Positions 8,504 to 15,956 are shown, counted from the first letter of the stretch. The stretch: 32,952 bases of DNA from Muribaculaceae bacterium (GCA_022510465.1 JAFLTJ010000019.1:1-32952); one strand, 5' to 3'. Notes: generated by a model from the letters alone, not told the origin. A program made the numbers and translations.

Positions 8504-9288
8504 TGCAAAGAGTACTGTTTCACGAAACTGTTTTCGGTCCTATACATTCCCGCCGACTCGGAATTTCGTTAGGTATCAATCTGCTGCCCAACGACGGAAA
8601 AGTATGCACATTCGACTGCCTGTATTGCGAGGCCGGGTATAACGCCCAGGGGGCCGGAACCACCGGATTGCCGCCGCGCGAAAAAGTTGCTGCCGAGCTT
8701 GAGGCAAAACTATCATCGATGAAAGAAAACAATGAGCAACTTGACGTAATCACATTTTCGGGTAACGGAGAGCCAACCATACATCCATCTTTCAAAGAGA
8801 TTATCGACGACACCATCGCCCTGCGCGACCGATACTTTCCGGAGGTGAAAATCAGCGTTTTGACCAACTCTACACAGCTTGCCGACCGTGACGACGTCAT
8901 CGAAGCCCTGCTTAAAGTTGACAACCCCATCGCCAAGCTCGACAGTGCCATCCCGGCTACCCTCTCCATCCTTGACCGACCACGGCACCCTCTCTATACC
9001 CCCTCAATTGCCGCTACAGGCATAAAGAGACTCGGAGATAAGGTAATTATCCAAACGATGCTTTTGCGTGGCACAGCGGCCAATTTAGAACCCATCGACA
9101 ACACTACGCCTGCCGAAGTCGACGCCCTCGTCAATCTGATTAGAGAAATAAACCCTCGCGGAGTGATGTTGTACTCCATAGACCGGGCAACCCCGTGCAC
9201 CACCCTCACGCGCGTATCACGCGAAGATATGCTCCAAATAGCCCGCCGGATGGAGGCTGCGGGCATTAAAAATGTTACTGTAAACTGA
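8503..9288 (+). CDS. Radical SAM protein (COG0731-like)
   Basis: A 261-residue radical SAM enzyme. The cluster motif is CTFDCLYC (Cys35, Cys39, Cys42), followed by the glycine-rich SAM motif ITFSGNGEPTIHPSF. The opening FGPIHSRRLGISLGINLLP is typical of a widespread single-domain group related to the wyosine-type COG0731 proteins. No C-terminal accessory cluster or substrate domain is visible, so the reaction is unknown. The start overlaps the nuclease stop by one base (TGATG), and the LD-carboxypeptidase ATG follows 7 bases after its stop, indicating translational coupling in an operon. Family confident, function open. Confidence 0.9.
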   Translation: MQRVLFHETVFGPIHSRRLGISLGINLLPNDGKVCTFDCLYCEAGYNAQGAGTTGLPPREKVAAELEAKLSSMKENNEQLDVITFSGNGEPTIHPSFKEIIDDTIALRDRYFPEVKISVLTNSTQLADRDDVIEALLKVDNPIAKLDSAIPATLSILDRPRHPLYTPSIAATGIKRLGDKVIIQTMLLRGTAANLEPIDNTTPAEVDALVNLIREINPRGVMLYSIDRATPCTTLTRVSREDMLQIARRMEAAGIKNVTVN

Positions 9289-9295
9289 GCCGACA

Positions 9296-10210
9296 ATGAA
9301 AACACTCATCCCCAAACCGCTCAAAACCGGCGACCGCATTGCAGTTGTCTCGCCGGCCGGAATCATTAAGCCTCAGAATGTGTATCGGGCCCTTCCATAC
9401 ATGGAGGAACAAGGCTGGCAACCATACGTCACGCCAAACACATTCAAGCGCTACGGCACATTTGCCGGTACGCCCGACCAGCGATACAGCGACCTTGAAG
9501 AGGCGTTTCTCGACCCGTCGACACGCGCAATACTGTGTTCTCGCGGCGGCTATGGCGTGGTACACCTGCTTGAACGTCTGAGCCGGCTGAATCTGCGCCG
9601 CGACCCCAAGTGGGTGATAGGCTACAGCGATATTTCCGCGCTCCATGGATTGATGGCGTCACAAGGAATCGCGTCTATCCACTCCCCTATGGCCAAGCAT
9701 ATCGCCGACCAGCAGGGTGAAGACCCCTATACAAAGGCTCTGTTCAACATACTCAAAGGCAAGGGAAATATCAGCCACACACCCTCTCACCCACTCAACC
9801 GCCCGGGCTCGGTTTCGGGCACTCTGTATGGTGGAAATCTCGCTGTGTTGACCGGGTTGATTGGCACTAAATATGACATCCTGCGCCCAAACACCATCCT
9901 CTTTATCGAAGATGTTTCAGAACCTATCTACAAAATCGAGCGTATGATGTACTCCCTGCGGCTGTCGGGGGTGCTGGCTCGTATCAAGGGGTTGATTGTA
10001 GGGCAATTTACCGAATACTCGCCCGATGTTGACAACGAGACGATGGAGGACATGATATCCCGATGTGTGGCTCCTTACAATTACCCGGTGATGTTCAACG
10101 CTCCGGTGGGTCACGTTGACCAGAATGTACCCTTAATCGAGGGCGGCCGGGTTACCCTTACCGTTGGCAGCGACACCTCCACCATCGACCAGTCAAAAGC
10201 ATTACAGTAA
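9296..10210 (+). CDS. Muramoyl-tetrapeptide LD-carboxypeptidase (peptidase S66, LdcA-like)
   Basis: Removes the terminal D-Ala from murein tetrapeptides during cytoplasmic peptidoglycan recycling. The 304-residue protein opens with LKTGDRIAVVSPAG. The S66 catalytic triad can be placed as Ser111 in VIGYSDISALH, Glu205 in LFIEDVSEP and His273 in PVGHVDQNVPL, with spacing matching known LdcA enzymes. CSRGGYGVVHLLE is another family motif. There is no signal peptide. It ends the plus-strand run and converges with the phospholipase gene, with only 15 bases between the stops and no clear terminator hairpin. It may pair functionally with the murein-sugar genes at 26-29 kb, but they are far away. Confidence 0.93.
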   Translation: MKTLIPKPLKTGDRIAVVSPAGIIKPQNVYRALPYMEEQGWQPYVTPNTFKRYGTFAGTPDQRYSDLEEAFLDPSTRAILCSRGGYGVVHLLERLSRLNLRRDPKWVIGYSDISALHGLMASQGIASIHSPMAKHIADQQGEDPYTKALFNILKGKGNISHTPSHPLNRPGSVSGTLYGGNLAVLTGLIGTKYDILRPNTILFIEDVSEPIYKIERMMYSLRLSGVLARIKGLIVGQFTEYSPDVDNETMEDMISRCVAPYNYPVMFNAPVGHVDQNVPLIEGGRVTLTVGSDTSTIDQSKALQ

Positions 10211-10225
10211 CAGCATTTGGCCCCC

Positions 10226-11077
10226 TTAGTAATCGCTGAACAGACGAGGCTTGATGACGATTCCTACACGAAGCTGGGAGTGATGTTCCTTGTAGGCCAG
10301 CAATCCTTCGCCATAACCGTTGTAATACTGCAAAAACAGATATTGGTTATCACGTTTGAGCAATCGATAGTTTAGCTCGACAACCGTGTTGTAGTTAAAA
10401 TTCCATCCGCGGCGTTTAGTCATGTTTATAGTGAGGCCGAAACGCTTGTCACGCGACGTCAGCGAAGTCCCTACCTCAAACAAACCACAGTAGTCAAGAA
10501 TATCCTTGTTGTTCTGCCCGTCGATAATCGGAATCCACACCTTTCCGTGAACTATCACATTGGGGTCAATCATAATATTTCCCGCCAGTGAAATTCTGTT
10601 CCAGGAGCGGGATTCGAGCCCGGCGCGCCCATTTGATTCATGTTCGACAATAAGCGACAACTTGCCTATATAACGGTTTCTGACAAAAAAAGGCTTCGTC
10701 AGACCGATTCCCGGATTAAAATTGAGGTCGGTCATGGGCATGGAATTCTCCAGCACATTCCAGAAGCATTTTTGAGAATAAAAGAGGTAAAGATAGGTAT
10801 TCCAGGGGAGAGTGCTGCGCGTTAGTCGTTGAGAAATAGAGATTTGAAATTTGACATTGGAATTCTGTACCGTAGGCCGCTTCCCTATTGCCGTTCCAAA
10901 AATAAAGTAATTGTCTTTGTATAGCCCAAAATAATTGCCGTTGTCAAAGGCGTTGCGAATGCTGTCGCTGCTCACCTTCTCTGCATCGACCTCAATAATT
11001 TGTGCCCATGCAGCCACGGGCAATATTATTGCGAAAATTACTGTTAAAAGATTTTTGGGCAGATTCAAAATTTTCAT
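10226..11077 (-). CDS. Outer-membrane phospholipase A (OMPLA/PldA family)
   Basis: A 283-residue outer-membrane beta-barrel lipase that hydrolyses phospholipids misplaced in the outer leaflet. Residues 1-25 form a signal peptide ending AAWA-Q. The catalytic block VEHESNGRAGLESRSWNR (about 144-161) provides His147, Ser149 and Asn160, equivalent to His142, Ser144 and Asn156 in E. coli. Alternating aromatic and polar strands and a C-terminal aromatic residue (LFSDY) fit a barrel. It is the last gene of a minus-strand run, 17 bases after the DUF2752 gene. Regulation by calcium-dependent dimerisation is known for the family and not visible here. Confidence 0.9.
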   Translation of the reverse strand: MKILNLPKNLLTVIFAIILPVAAWAQIIEVDAEKVSSDSIRNAFDNGNYFGLYKDNYFIFGTAIGKRPTVQNSNVKFQISISQRLTRSTLPWNTYLYLFYSQKCFWNVLENSMPMTDLNFNPGIGLTKPFFVRNRYIGKLSLIVEHESNGRAGLESRSWNRISLAGNIMIDPNVIVHGKVWIPIIDGQNNKDILDYCGLFEVGTSLTSRDKRFGLTINMTKRRGWNFNYNTVVELNYRLLKRDNQYLFLQYYNGYGEGLLAYKEHHSQLRVGIVIKPRLFSDY

Positions 11078-11094
11078 TTACACAAATAGCGGTA

Positions 11095-11481
11095 TTAATG
11101 CATGTTGCGAAATACAGTCCACAAAACGGTTGCAACAAGAATTGTGATTGGCACGGCAGGATGTAACGTCGCGCGATACAAACGCGGATAACGACGGTTG
11201 AATGTGGCTGCAAAAAGCAGTATAAAGATTATCGGAGCCGAGACAAATAAAGCCGGATTAAAATTCCAGGCTGCGCTCAAATCGCCGTGCAGCAATGCGT
11301 GCAAGGCCCGTTGCGAGCCACATCCCGGGCAGTCGTAACCCGTCAGCATCTTTACCGGACACTTCGGCATCCATGCCGTTTCGGGGTCGACAACGCTGTA
11401 CAGCACTACAATCGCGACAACAATGGCAGCGACAGTCGCCACTACAACAGCCCGGCTCAGCTCCTTTTTCACAAATTCCAC
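11095..11481 (-). CDS. DUF2752 membrane protein
   Basis: A small inner-membrane protein of unknown function. The family signature is present: CPVKMLTGYDCPGCGSQRAL followed by HALLHGDLSAAWNFNP. Two or three hydrophobic helices are evident (VVVATVAAIVVAIVVLYSV, ALFVSAPIIFILLFAATF, VPITILVATVLWTVF). No ATG lies before the domain. I chose the GTG at 11481 (reads as VEFVKKELSR, 128 residues) because it starts one base after the upstream stop; a TTG at 11529 would overlap the dispanin gene. The CPGCG motif suggests a metal or redox pair, but this is inference. In Bacteroidetes such genes commonly sit next to CD225-type genes, as here. Confidence 0.85.
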   Translation of the reverse strand: MEFVKKELSRAVVVATVAAIVVAIVVLYSVVDPETAWMPKCPVKMLTGYDCPGCGSQRALHALLHGDLSAAWNFNPALFVSAPIIFILLFAATFNRRYPRLYRATLHPAVPITILVATVLWTVFRNMH

Positions 11482-11482
11482 T

Positions 11483-11965
11483 TTACAGAAGCAACAAGCT
11501 AAACGGCATTGAGACGAGACCAAGCACAATTGAAATCATCAACCACCATTCAACCTTTTCGCTGTATCCGCGTGAACGGTCATAGTCACCTTTTGCCCAT
11601 GCGTCGTTAACCTTTAACGAATATATCAGCGCTACAATCGAGGCGGGCATGCAACACAGAAAGATAGTTACTATACACCATGCCAGGTAGTTGGGTGGGG
11701 GAGGGGTCGTCGCCTGTTGAGACGGGACCGAAACGTCGCCGTCAACAACCGGAGCCACGACCGGGATTGGAGGCACAACCACATCGGCTATGCTATCAAC
11801 CTCATAATCAAGCGAATCAACAAGCTCCGGAACAGTTGAAGCCGGTTGCCAGTCGGTCATACCGTCATGCCACACCGGAGTATCGGCAGCCAAACGCATT
11901 TCCCTGACTTTATCCAAATCAAAGGGGCCATTAGGCTCGTCGTCAATTATAATCCAAATCTGCAT
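11483..11965 (-). CDS. GYF-type domain plus CD225/dispanin membrane protein
   Basis: A 160-residue two-part protein. Residues 1-52 (MQIWIIIDDEPNGPFDLDKV, then DTPVWHDGMTDWQPA) form a GYF_2-like domain, which binds proline-rich peptides in other systems. A Pro/Val-rich linker (about 60-92, including TTPPPPNY) follows. Residues 93-160 match the CD225/dispanin fold: a first membrane helix (LAWCIVTIFLCCMPASIVALI), a loop YSLKVNDAWAKGDYDRS, and a second helix (WWLMISIVLGLVSMPFSLLLL). Dispanins include animal IFITM antiviral proteins; the bacterial role is unknown. It starts 6 bases after the deoC stop, and the DUF2752 gene follows directly. Confidence 0.86.
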   Translation of the reverse strand: MQIWIIIDDEPNGPFDLDKVREMRLAADTPVWHDGMTDWQPASTVPELVDSLDYEVDSIADVVVPPIPVVAPVVDGDVSVPSQQATTPPPPNYLAWCIVTIFLCCMPASIVALIYSLKVNDAWAKGDYDRSRGYSEKVEWWLMISIVLGLVSMPFSLLLL

Positions 11966-11971
11966 CGTTTA

Positions 11972-12856
11972 TTAAAAGAATTTAATCTCCTTGCCCAAGA
12001 TGTCGCCAAGAACATTATTGGCCAGGCGGCTGGCGCCCAGACGGAAATATTCATTGTCGGCGAGCCACTTGTCGCCAAGAACTGTTTTTACAATCGTATA
12101 ATAAGCAAGAGCTTCCTCGGTAGTTGCAACACCACCCGAAGCCTTAAAGCCAACCATATTACCGGTTTTCTCGTAGTATTCTTTGATACATTCACACATC
12201 ACCAGTGCAGCCTCAAGCGTTGCCCCTGGATACTCCTTGCCGGTCGACGTTTTCAGGAAGTCGGCTCCACTGTAAAGCGACAGAATAGAAGCCTTTTTAA
12301 TATTCTCGGCGGTTTTCAAAGCACCTGTTTCGAGAATAACTTTCAACCGGGCTTCGCGACAAGCGTGTTTCATCTCCTGAATTTGGTCGCAAACCTCCTC
12401 ATAATCACCGTCAAAGAAATCTCCAAGGCCAAAAACGACATCAATTTCATCGGCACCTGCCTCAACTGCCAGAGCAACCTCGGCAACCTTTATCTCCGGG
12501 AAAGATTGGGCGCTGGGGAAACAGCCCGACACAGATGCAATGTCGACCGAGCTGACTTCAAGAACGGCACGAACAACCGAAACCAAGTTGGGATACACGC
12601 ATATAGCAGCAACATTGGGCAGCTCGCCATACTCGTTTTCAAAAGCGTTTACGCGCTCGGTAAACTGTGCAACCGAGCTGTTTGAATCGGTTGATTTGAG
12701 TGTGGTAAGGTCAATTGAGTTCAGTATCTTTTTATAAACCTCAACATTGCGGTTTTCATCAAGATGGTCGTCGAGAATTTTTTTCACACGAGCAGCAACC
12801 TCGGTATCGATAGCGTTTACCTTAGAGTCGGCAATAGTTTGTTGATATTTATCCAT
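11972..12856 (-). CDS. deoC: Deoxyribose-phosphate aldolase
   Basis: Cleaves 2-deoxyribose-5-phosphate to glyceraldehyde-3-phosphate and acetaldehyde in deoxynucleoside catabolism. The class I aldolase residues are visible: the Schiff-base lysine Lys202 in ADFLKTSTGK, Lys238 in VGFKASGGV and Asp139 in DEIDVVFGLG. Length is 294 residues, longer than the ~260 of E. coli because of an N-terminal extension of about 40 residues, which I recall from other Bacteroidales versions. It follows mazG by 14 bases and precedes the dispanin gene by 6, so transcription is probably shared. Confidence 0.96.
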   Translation of the reverse strand: MDKYQQTIADSKVNAIDTEVAARVKKILDDHLDENRNVEVYKKILNSIDLTTLKSTDSNSSVAQFTERVNAFENEYGELPNVAAICVYPNLVSVVRAVLEVSSVDIASVSGCFPSAQSFPEIKVAEVALAVEAGADEIDVVFGLGDFFDGDYEEVCDQIQEMKHACREARLKVILETGALKTAENIKKASILSLYSGADFLKTSTGKEYPGATLEAALVMCECIKEYYEKTGNMVGFKASGGVATTEEALAYYTIVKTVLGDKWLADNEYFRLGASRLANNVLGDILGKEIKFF

Positions 12857-12870
12857 AACAGAGTAGTATT

Positions 12871-13221
12871 TTAGTCGTTATTAATCAATTTAGGGTTATT
12901 CTTGTGGCGACTTGCGTCGCGGGCAGTCTTCTTTTCAAGATTGCGGCAAAAGGCCTCGGTGAGGTCAATTCCGGTTTGATTGGCAATTGCAGTGGCAACC
13001 CAAATCAAGTCGGCCAGCTCATCGGCCAGGTCAAGGTTGTCGCCCGGCTTGGAGGATTGGTCGCCAAACCGACGAGCCATTATGCGAGCCACCTCTCCGG
13101 TTTCCTCGGCCAGAATTGCCATATTGGTAAGCGGCGAGAAATACCTGACACCCACGGTTTTAATCCACGAGTCCACAGCCTGTTGCATCTGCCTGATAGT
13201 TATTTCGTTACGCTCATCCAT
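12871..13221 (-). CDS. MazG-like nucleotide pyrophosphohydrolase
   Basis: A 116-residue single-domain all-alpha NTP pyrophosphohydrolase, probably cleaning the nucleotide pool. The metal-binding pattern is seen as AILAEETGEVARIMAR (EExxE) followed by DLADELADLIWVATAIA (ExxD). The start is the ATG at 13221 (MDERNEITIRQMQQ), which overlaps the dtd stop by 8 bases. An upstream TTG at 13236 is less likely. It is shorter than the two-domain E. coli MazG and resembles the short group found in Bacteroidetes between dtd and deoC. Substrate is not predictable. Confidence 0.9.
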   Translation of the reverse strand: MDERNEITIRQMQQAVDSWIKTVGVRYFSPLTNMAILAEETGEVARIMARRFGDQSSKPGDNLDLADELADLIWVATAIANQTGIDLTEAFCRNLEKKTARDASRHKNNPKLINND

Positions 13222-13666
13222 TATCTTTACTGTCAATTACTATTGTCACCGGGCCGTCATTGACAAGTGAAACCTGCATATCAGCGCCAAAAACACCCTT
13301 TTGAACCGGCCTGCCGGCCATGCGTTCAAGCTCCTCGGCATATAATTCAAAAAGGTCGACCGACAGCGGCCGGCGAGCCGCGCGGATATAACTTGGCCTG
13401 TTCCCTTTGCGAGTTGACGCCAGCAGAGTAAACTGGCTGACAACCAGCAACTCACCGTTGACATCCACAACCGAGCGATTCATCACACCGTCGTCGTCGT
13501 TCATAATTCGCAACGCCGCTGTTTTGGCAGCAAGATACCGGGCATCCTCGGCAGTATCGTCAACATCAACGCCAACGAGAACCATCAGACCGCAACCTAT
13601 CGAAGCAATCGTTTGACGGTCAACTTCAACTGCCGCCCGGGCAACTCTTTGTATTACAACCTTCAT
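13214..13666 (-). CDS. dtd: D-aminoacyl-tRNA deacylase
   Basis: Hydrolyses D-aminoacyl-tRNAs (and glycyl-tRNA-Ala), a proofreading step in translation. The 150-residue protein has both active-site signatures: VVSQFTLLASTRKGNRPSY (SQFTL motif) and LVNDGPVTIVID (the NxGPVT loop with the cross-subunit Gly-cisPro). The opening MKVVIQRVARAAVEVD is typical. mazG overlaps its end by 8 bases. A promoter with its -7 element only 7 bases before the ATG suggests an almost leaderless mRNA. In many Bacteroidales genomes dtd directly follows uvrC; here it does not. Confidence 0.97.
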   Translation of the reverse strand: MKVVIQRVARAAVEVDRQTIASIGCGLMVLVGVDVDDTAEDARYLAAKTAALRIMNDDDGVMNRSVVDVNGELLVVSQFTLLASTRKGNRPSYIRAARRPLSVDLFELYAEELERMAGRPVQKGVFGADMQVSLVNDGPVTIVIDSKDNG

Positions 13667-13673
13667 TTGCCCC

Positions 13674-13705
13674 CAAAGTTACGAATAATTTTCAAACAAG
13701 AGCAA
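13674..13705 (-). promoter_or_regulatory. Promoter of the dtd-mazG-deoC run
   Basis: On the minus strand TTG (13705-13703), a 21-base spacer and TAACTTTG (13681-13674) fit the Bacteroides consensus. The ATG is at 13666, so the expected start point would leave only a few untranslated bases. It lies in the 50-base gap after the XRE-S24 gene, making dtd independent of that gene. Confidence 0.6.
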
Positions 13706-13716
13706 CACAGCCCCAA

Positions 13717-14424
13717 TTATCCTCTGACTTCAAAGTTTAGAATCGATTCAACCATAAAGAGAGAGCGAATGTCGGCCCGCTCAACATCCATATCGTCATA
13801 GGCGGGATTGACGCTGTGAAGAATAACTTTGCCCGGCTCGGGATGACGGCGCACAACCTTAACCATGCGGTAATCATCCATCACAACGACATAAATCTGC
13901 CCCCAAAAGATATTCTTAAGGTCGCGAAAGGGGCGGATAGCAATATATCCACCGTTTTTGATTGTAGGGTCCATTGAATCACCCGATACATGTACGATGA
14001 CACTTCCCGGGCTTATGTTTGGTAAATTAACCATTCCAACAATCCTATCCTGCGTAAACATACGGGATAATTCCTGACATCCGGCAGTCACATCGATGTC
14101 GTATACGGCAATTCCGGTGTCGGGCAAACGGTCTTCAATGCTTTCAATAGAAACCATCCTGTCCGGGGCTATATTAATCGACGGAGGCTCGGGCTGCTTG
14201 TCAAAGGGGGTGCCGACACCGTCACGCAGCCACAATCGTGAAACACCCGTTTCCACTATAATCCTGTTAATAAGAGAGTCGCCCATCTGCAGTTTTCCGC
14301 TCAGATGTTTGCTGAGATTACTCGGGTCAATTCCTATGCGACGAGCAAAAGCACCTTGCGACATCCGCGACATTTCGATGAGGTACTTCACTCGACCTAT
14401 AAGCAATTCATTCACTGTATCCAT
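13717..14424 (-). CDS. XRE-S24 (LexA/CI-like) transcriptional repressor
   Basis: A 235-residue repressor with an N-terminal helix-turn-helix (about 10-45: SQGAFARRIGIDPSNLSKHLSG) and a C-terminal S24/LexA-type domain. The serine-lysine dyad is visible as Ser150 in HVSGDSMDPTI and Lys189 in YRMVKVV, and an Ala-Gly pair (114-115, in DVTAGCQEL) sits where LexA-like proteins self-cleave. This suggests RecA-stimulated autoproteolysis, though cleavage is not proven by sequence. The start ATG at 14424 (MDTVNELLIG) was preferred over a GTG at 14466 that overlaps the promoter. Upstream are a promoter and a pair of inverted 17-base sites that look like its own operators. No other phage genes are near. 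Confidence 0.88.
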   Translation of the reverse strand: MDTVNELLIGRVKYLIEMSRMSQGAFARRIGIDPSNLSKHLSGKLQMGDSLINRIIVETGVSRLWLRDGVGTPFDKQPEPPSINIAPDRMVSIESIEDRLPDTGIAVYDIDVTAGCQELSRMFTQDRIVGMVNLPNISPGSVIVHVSGDSMDPTIKNGGYIAIRPFRDLKNIFWGQIYVVVMDDYRMVKVVRRHPEPGKVILHSVNPAYDDMDVERADIRSLFMVESILNFEVRG

Positions 14425-14452
14425 TTTAAAGAGTTGGAGGTTTACAACAGTG

Positions 14453-14485
14453 CAAATATACAACACCCTTGTAAATTTACCAAAA
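14453..14485 (-). promoter_or_regulatory. Promoter of the XRE-S24 repressor
   Basis: On the minus strand TTTTG (14485-14481), 20 bases, then TATATTTG (14460-14453): a perfect match to TTTG-N20-TAnnTTTG. The -33 element lies between the two inverted sites at 14464-14480 and 14493-14509, so a protein bound there would block it. Confidence 0.78.
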
Positions 14486-14509
14486 TTTCATAGCAAATTC
14501 ACAAGGGTG
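14464..14509. promoter_or_regulatory. Paired inverted 17-base operator-like sites
   Basis: CACCCTTGTAAATTTAC (14464-14480) and, on the other strand, CACCCTTGTGAATTTGC (14509-14493) agree at 15 of 17 positions. The outer nine bases CACCCTTGT/ACAAGGGTG pair exactly. The first copy contains the palindrome GTAAATTTAC. The sites flank the -33 box of the repressor promoter with centres about 29 bases apart, close to three helical turns. This is the expected layout for autoregulation by a dimeric CI/LexA-type repressor. As RNA the arms could also form a hairpin after the PNGase gene, but no U-run follows. Confidence 0.65.
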
Positions 14510-14531
14510 GATAAAATTATGAAAAACTATC

Positions 14532-15905
14532 CTAAAGGATACGGTGAACGGTCGTGCGGTTGTCTTCGGTAATAAAAGTAACAATAAGGGCGCCATAACC
14601 GGCGTATGGAGCGAGGTCTATACTGTTGCGCGGATAATATACATTGCCCAGCTGACGGCCGTCATACGAGTGGATTACAACTTCGGCTATATCCTCGGAT
14701 GTCGTAAAATTGAGGATTGAGCCCTCTTTAGTGAATTTAATTTCGGGGCCTTCAAACCACACTTGGTCAATGCCGGCTTCAATCTCGCCGCTCGTGACGC
14801 CGTGGAAATAAAGCGAGGGGCGGAAGTCGCCATCTTTGCCTTTAAACTGAGCATCAGGCACGCGAATCATCACTTTGTGCTTCCCGGCTTTCTGAGCGCC
14901 CAGCGAGAGCTCACGAATAGGCACAGCCTGACCGGGGCACCAGTTTGAATTCAATTTCCACGATAACTCAGAGCGACTGGCACCATATATGCCGTTACCT
15001 TGCGTGTTGTACTGACGATAGGGCTCGCAGCTTACACCACCCGGCTTGTAGGACAGAACAATCTCGCCGTCATAGTAAACAAGGTGCTGGCGGCGAACGT
15101 ATTCCTCACCACCCGAAGCAGCGCCGTGATTGGTCAATATCAGATATATCTTTGAGTCGGTAACATCCTGCGGTATTTCAAATTCAAACGTGCGCGTCGT
15201 GACTCCGAGTGTATCGGTTGCTTGCTCGTTGTAATTGTTAAAATTTATATTTCCCTTATCCTCGGGATACTTGATGTAGATTGGAACGACAATGTTGCCG
15301 GTTTCATCGGCCGGCTGCGACAGCGGAGTAAATACAAAATTGATTGTACCGTCAAAGACATCGTTACGGTCTGCACAACCGGCAACTTGCTGATTGGCAG
15401 CGTAGGGTATACCAAACAGCTCAAATTCAAGCCAGAAGTCATACTTACCCTGCAAATCCTTATCTTTCAATATTTTCCCTACATTTGCAATCTCGTAGGT
15501 ATAGGGCACTTCACGCGGATTTTTGTTTTTATTCATAAACGGCGTGATAAAGCGCGTCACCTCGATGCGGTCAACAGTCTGATAGTCGTATGTCTCGGCA
15601 CCCTTGGGAACGAATGCCAAGTTTACGTTGCCTATGCGGTCATAGTTGTCACACAGGGCTCCGATTGTCACATCCATTCTGAGGTTGTCACCTATGTATG
15701 AGAGGCGTGAGTTGTCAATCTTTACTGAGTAGAGCGAGTTTCTGAATCTTAAAACGCCGTCATTAACATCCTTGTCGATAACCTCACCCTGGTACCCGTC
15801 GTAAAAAACTACGTGGTCGTACACGTTGATGGTTTCTTCCTGTGCCGCAGCCGAAGCACTGTAGCTTATACCGACGGCAGCCAATAATAGTGCAAATTTG
15901 TTCAT
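14532..15905 (-). CDS. Secreted PNGase F-family peptide:N-glycosidase with T9SS tail
   Basis: A 457-residue exported protein resembling peptide-N4-(N-acetyl-beta-glucosaminyl)asparagine amidase F, which releases N-glycans from glycoproteins. Residues 1-22 are a signal peptide. The first eight-stranded jelly-roll holds ALCDNYDRIGNVNLAF, matching CDEWDRYANVYV of Elizabethkingia PNGase F, so Asp89-Arg90 correspond to catalytic Asp60-Arg61. VTRFITPF matches GRFITPY. The second domain holds GGEEYVRRQH, whose Glu267/268 aligns with Glu206, and NWCPGQAVPIRE, matching GWCPGMAVPTRI. Residues about 388-457 are a T9SS sorting tail. There is a good promoter upstream. Activity and glycan preference are inferred. 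Confidence 0.83.
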   Translation of the reverse strand: MNKFALLLAAVGISYSASAAAQEETINVYDHVVFYDGYQGEVIDKDVNDGVLRFRNSLYSVKIDNSRLSYIGDNLRMDVTIGALCDNYDRIGNVNLAFVPKGAETYDYQTVDRIEVTRFITPFMNKNKNPREVPYTYEIANVGKILKDKDLQGKYDFWLEFELFGIPYAANQQVAGCADRNDVFDGTINFVFTPLSQPADETGNIVVPIYIKYPEDKGNINFNNYNEQATDTLGVTTRTFEFEIPQDVTDSKIYLILTNHGAASGGEEYVRRQHLVYYDGEIVLSYKPGGVSCEPYRQYNTQGNGIYGASRSELSWKLNSNWCPGQAVPIRELSLGAQKAGKHKVMIRVPDAQFKGKDGDFRPSLYFHGVTSGEIEAGIDQVWFEGPEIKFTKEGSILNFTTSEDIAEVVIHSYDGRQLGNVYYPRNSIDLAPYAGYGALIVTFITEDNRTTVHRIL

Positions 15906-15924
15906 AATTTAACAGTTTATATTG

Positions 15925-15956
15925 CAAAAATACAGTTGATAGCGATTGAAAGCAAA
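15925..15956 (-). promoter_or_regulatory. Promoter of the PNGase F-like gene
   Basis: On the minus strand TTTG (15956-15953), 20 bases, TATTTTTG (15932-15925): an exact fit to the Bacteroides consensus, 19 bases from the start codon. It is divergent from the ruvB promoter within the same 206-base gap. Confidence 0.78.

Noticed and set aside
8511-8530. Possible second parS (TGTTTCACGAAACTG) at the radical SAM gene start
   Set aside because: The central CACGTG is incomplete, so the palindrome spacing is wrong for ParB; it is also inside coding sequence.
10196-10240. Terminator between the convergent LD-carboxypeptidase and phospholipase genes
   Set aside because: Only weak partial complementarity (TTACAGTAAC area) and no T-run were found.
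14464-14509. Inverted repeat as an intrinsic terminator of the PNGase gene
   Set aside because: A stem can form but no T-run follows on the minus strand; operator function fits better.
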